DNA of 53,253 bases. Source: an uncultured Thermoleophilia bacterium (GTDB taxonomy: Bacteria; Actinomycetota; Thermoleophilia; UBA2241). The stretch spans positions 1 through 53,253 of the forward strand of contig CAIYOD010000072.1 in the NCBI GenBank assembly GCA_903927755.1, read 5' to 3'. Below the pieces are notes generated by a model, which was not told the origin of the DNA, did not search any database, and worked only from the letters and a program-made list of their open reading frames with translations. Below are positions 51,591 to 53,253 of this stretch, in pieces. Position 1 is the first letter of the stretch, and each line of letters opens with the position of its first letter. Made by a program: the position numbers and the translations under genes.

Positions 51591-51620
51591 AGTATATGTG
51601 ATGCCGCGCGGCCAGTTCAA
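51591..51620 (-). promoter_or_regulatory. Promoter of mihF, leaderless
   Basis: On the minus strand TTGAAC (51620-51615), an 18-nt spacer and TATACT (51596-51591) form a strong sigma-70 promoter. The mihF ATG (51582) lies 8 nt after the -10, at the expected start site, so the mRNA should begin with or next to the start codon. Confidence 0.7.
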
Positions 51621-51697
51621 CAGGCCGCGGCACGTAATCTTCCCTGCAAACGCACTGAGGCGCGGGCGAGGCGGGGTGCTCCCGGCCGGCTACAGAT

Positions 51698-51721
51698 GGG
51701 GCCGCCCCGAAGGACGGCCCC
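51698..51721 (-). terminator. Hairpin ending the pyr operon
   Basis: On the minus strand GGGGCCGTCC-TTCG-GGGCGGCCCC forms a 10-bp stem (one G-T pair) with a stable TTCG loop. It lies between pyrD and the mihF promoter, with no T tract. It probably isolates mihF from pyrD transcription. Confidence 0.6.
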
Positions 51722-51745
51722 TCGTCACTCGAGTCTCGGGCGGCG

Positions 51746-51829
51746 TTATTGGTTGATGGCGGCGATGATCGCGTTCGCCTGGGCGACGACCTCGGCGCGC
51801 GCAGCCGCGCTGATCATCCTGGCGGGCAG
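51746..51829 (-). CDS. Possible small ORF or gene remnant between pyrD and mihF
   Basis: After the pyrD stop, an open frame of about 45 codons (from within the pyrD end to TAA 51746-51748) ends in an alanine-rich helix, MISAAARAEVVAQANAII plus AAINQ. Nearly every third base is G or C, as in true genes here. GAGGT lies 7 nt before an in-frame CTG (51829), giving 27 aa; the only ATG (51817) has no spaced ribosome site. It may be a microprotein, or the tail of a lost gene, since pyrF often follows pyrD in actinobacteria. I do not recognise the sequence. Confidence 0.25.
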   Translation of the reverse strand: MPARMISAAARAEVVAQANAIIAAINQ

Positions 51830-51881
51830 GACTTTGACCTCGGGCTGGCTTCGTGCCCGGGTTGAGTCTGCGGGCCGCGGG

Positions 51882-52844
51882 TCAGGCGCGGAGCGCCATC
51901 CCCCGCGCTTCCGCGACGGAGGCGAACCCGCGGGCCTCGAGCTCGTCGCGCAGTTCCTGGAGGATGCGCGAGGGAGCCTCGAACGCGGTGAAGTTGGCGG
52001 CGCCCACCGCGACGGCCGTGGCGCCGCAGGCGATGAACTCCAGGGCGTCCAGCCCCGTCATCACGCCGCCCATCCCGACGATGGGCGTGTCCGGGAACGC
52101 CTGTGCGACCTCCGCTACCATGCGTAAGGCGATGGGCTTGATCGCCGGACCGCAGAGGCCGCCGGTGCGGTTGCCGAGGAACGGCTTGAGCGTCTGGCGG
52201 TCGAGCACCATGGCTTTGAAGGTGTTGACGAGCGAGAGGCCGTCGGCGCCGGCGCCCAGCGCAGCCGCCCCGGCCTCGGTGACGTCGCGCACGTTCGGTG
52301 TGAGCTTGGCGAGCAGGAACCGGTCTGTGGCCTCACGGCACGCGGCGACGACCTCAGCCGTGGCCGACGGGTCGGCGCCGATCTGCAGGCCGCTCGAGAC
52401 GTTGGGGCAGGAGACGTTGAGCTCGTAGCCCTCGATGCGCGGCGCCGTGCCCGCCGCAGCGGCCGCCAGATGCGCCTCGAGGGCCGCGATCACGGCGGCG
52501 TACTGTTCGGGCTCGTTGCCGCCGACGCTCACGATGACGGGCTGCCGAAGCGAGGCCCACTCCGGCAGCTGGTCGATCCAGGCGTGGATGCCGGGGTTCT
52601 CGAGCCCGATGGCGTTGATCATGCCTGAGGGCGTCTCAGTGACGCGCGGCGCGGGGTTGCCGGTCCGCGCGTCGGCGGTGACCGTCTTGGGGACGTACGC
52701 GGCGTACGGGAAGTCGGCGAAGTAGTCGCCGTCGTAGCGACGGGAGTACTCCAGAAGGTCAAAGGTGCCGGAGGCGTCGACCAGCGGGTGGTCGAGCAGG
52801 ATCGGCCCGAGACTGACGGAGTGCTGCGGTCCGTCGCTGATCAC
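51882..52844 (-). CDS. pyrD: Dihydroorotate dehydrogenase B, catalytic subunit
   Basis: This 320-aa FMN flavoprotein of class 1B oxidises dihydroorotate to orotate in pyrimidine synthesis. The active-site cysteine lies in LNVSCPNVSSG, with KTVTADARTGNPAPRV and GMGGVMTGLDALEFIACGA typical of the family. Class 1B enzymes work with PyrK, encoded immediately upstream with a 4-bp overlap (GTGA). GTG 52844 follows GAGGTGACGCC. The remaining 299 bp to mihF hold a hairpin and one possible small frame. Confidence 0.95.
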   Translation of the reverse strand: MISDGPQHSVSLGPILLDHPLVDASGTFDLLEYSRRYDGDYFADFPYAAYVPKTVTADARTGNPAPRVTETPSGMINAIGLENPGIHAWIDQLPEWASLRQPVIVSVGGNEPEQYAAVIAALEAHLAAAAAGTAPRIEGYELNVSCPNVSSGLQIGADPSATAEVVAACREATDRFLLAKLTPNVRDVTEAGAAALGAGADGLSLVNTFKAMVLDRQTLKPFLGNRTGGLCGPAIKPIALRMVAEVAQAFPDTPIVGMGGVMTGLDALEFIACGATAVAVGAANFTAFEAPSRILQELRDELEARGFASVAEARGMALRA

Positions 52845-53253
52845 GGCGTCACCTCGTCGAGCCGGAAGACGGGCCCCTCGCTGCAGACGCGGACCTTGCC
52901 TCGCGCCGTGTCGACCACGCAGCCGTGGCACGAGCCTGTGCCGCAGGCCATGTGCGCCTCGAGCGAGACGTAGCCGCGCAGGCCCTCGGCGAACGTCCAG
53001 CGCTGGACGGCGGCGACCATTGGATTGGGCCCGCAGGCGTAGATGGTGGTGCCGGGGGCGACGTCGAGCGAGGCCAGGATGTGGAGCACCGTGCCGGCCT
53101 TCCCCACGCTGCCGTCCTCGGTCGCCACCCACAGGCGGTCGATGCTGAACGCGCCCGCGGCGCGGGCGGAGCGGAAGTCGCGGAAGCCGAAGGCGGCGGT
53201 GACCTGCGCGCCCTCCGCCGCCAGCTGGTCCGCCAGGTACTGCAGCGGGGCGC
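52841..53253 (-). CDS. pyrK: Dihydroorotate dehydrogenase electron transfer subunit PyrK (partial)
   Basis: The C-terminal part of PyrK, cut by the right edge of the window; the visible 136 codons are in frame to the end. The NAD-binding half contains IYACGPNPMV. The [2Fe-2S] cluster ligands are in HMACGTGSCHGCVVD and the downstream VCSEGPVF, giving the spacing C-x4-C-x2-C-x(about 11)-C. It passes electrons from PyrD FMN to NAD+. The stop overlaps the pyrD start. Confidence 0.93.
   Translation of the reverse strand, partial: APLQYLADQLAAEGAQVTAAFGFRDFRSARAAGAFSIDRLWVATEDGSVGKAGTVLHILASLDVAPGTTIYACGPNPMVAAVQRWTFAEGLRGYVSLEAHMACGTGSCHGCVVDTARGKVRVCSEGPVFRLDEVTP

Overview
This is a high-GC chromosomal window carrying 57 protein-coding genes (one cut by the right edge), one tRNA and at least one strong candidate structured RNA. 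The gene set points to a deep-branching Actinomycetota bacterium (Thermoleophilia/Rubrobacteria/Coriobacteriia-like; the class is inference). The markers are an actinobacterial integration host factor next to gmk-rpoZ-coaBC, a GarA/OdhI-like FHA protein next to an FtsR-like MerR regulator, an RsiG-like small protein, and DapL-type lysine biosynthesis. No insertion sequence, phage gene or CRISPR array was seen. This is a core-genome region rather than an island.

Layout. 1-9.2 kb, mostly plus strand: tRNA-Pro, a CDP-alcohol phosphotransferase, a GDP-mannose-pyrophosphorylase-like protein fused to a degenerate phosphomannomutase domain, and a VanW protein. A minus-strand roadblock/MglA GTPase pair lies opposite a DUF4388 gene. 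Then comes a regulatory operon: RsiG-like, zinc-ribbon FHA, FtsR-like, apt. 9.3-10.4 kb: an orphan membrane-anchored SGNH-like protein.

10.6-45.2 kb: a 34-kb block read entirely on the minus strand. In transcription order it runs rimP-nusA-ylxR-infB-DUF503-rbfA-nrnA-truB-ribF, rpsO-pnp-M16 protease-dapB-dapA-rnj-ftsK-rodZ-like-yajQ-rimO-pgsA-cinA-thpR-recA-recX, a structured RNA, then rny-miaB-MEMO-AMMECR1-miaA-dapF-dapL-hflX-dut-nudix. It combines transcription and translation factors, RNA decay (RNase J, RNase Y, PNPase), tRNA and ribosome modification (TruB, MiaA, MiaB, RimO), diaminopimelate synthesis and recombination. Many junctions overlap by 1-4 nt (GTGA, ATGA, TGATG).

45.2-48.3 kb: an envelope cluster (zinc-ribbon protein, L,D-transpeptidase, LemA, HtpX). 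48.3-53.25 kb, minus strand: pyrK-pyrD, then mihF-gmk-rpoZ-coaBC-HD-TPR.

Most notable observations: (1) three conserved genes (rimO, the M16 peptidase gene and gmk) have no ATG, GTG or TTG upstream of their conserved N-termini, and two of them have a good Shine-Dalgarno placed before CTG or ATC; (2) a complete RNA transcription unit between recX and rny, with promoter, long irregular closing stem and terminator, is a 6S-like candidate; (3) a one-motif RsiG-like protein carries the c-di-GMP signature with Gln replaced by His and sits beside a GarA/FtsR-like pair; (4) a phosphomannomutase domain has lost its metal loop; (5) NusA carries a C-terminal Cys3His motif; (6) a terminator-like hairpin precedes rimP-nusA-infB.
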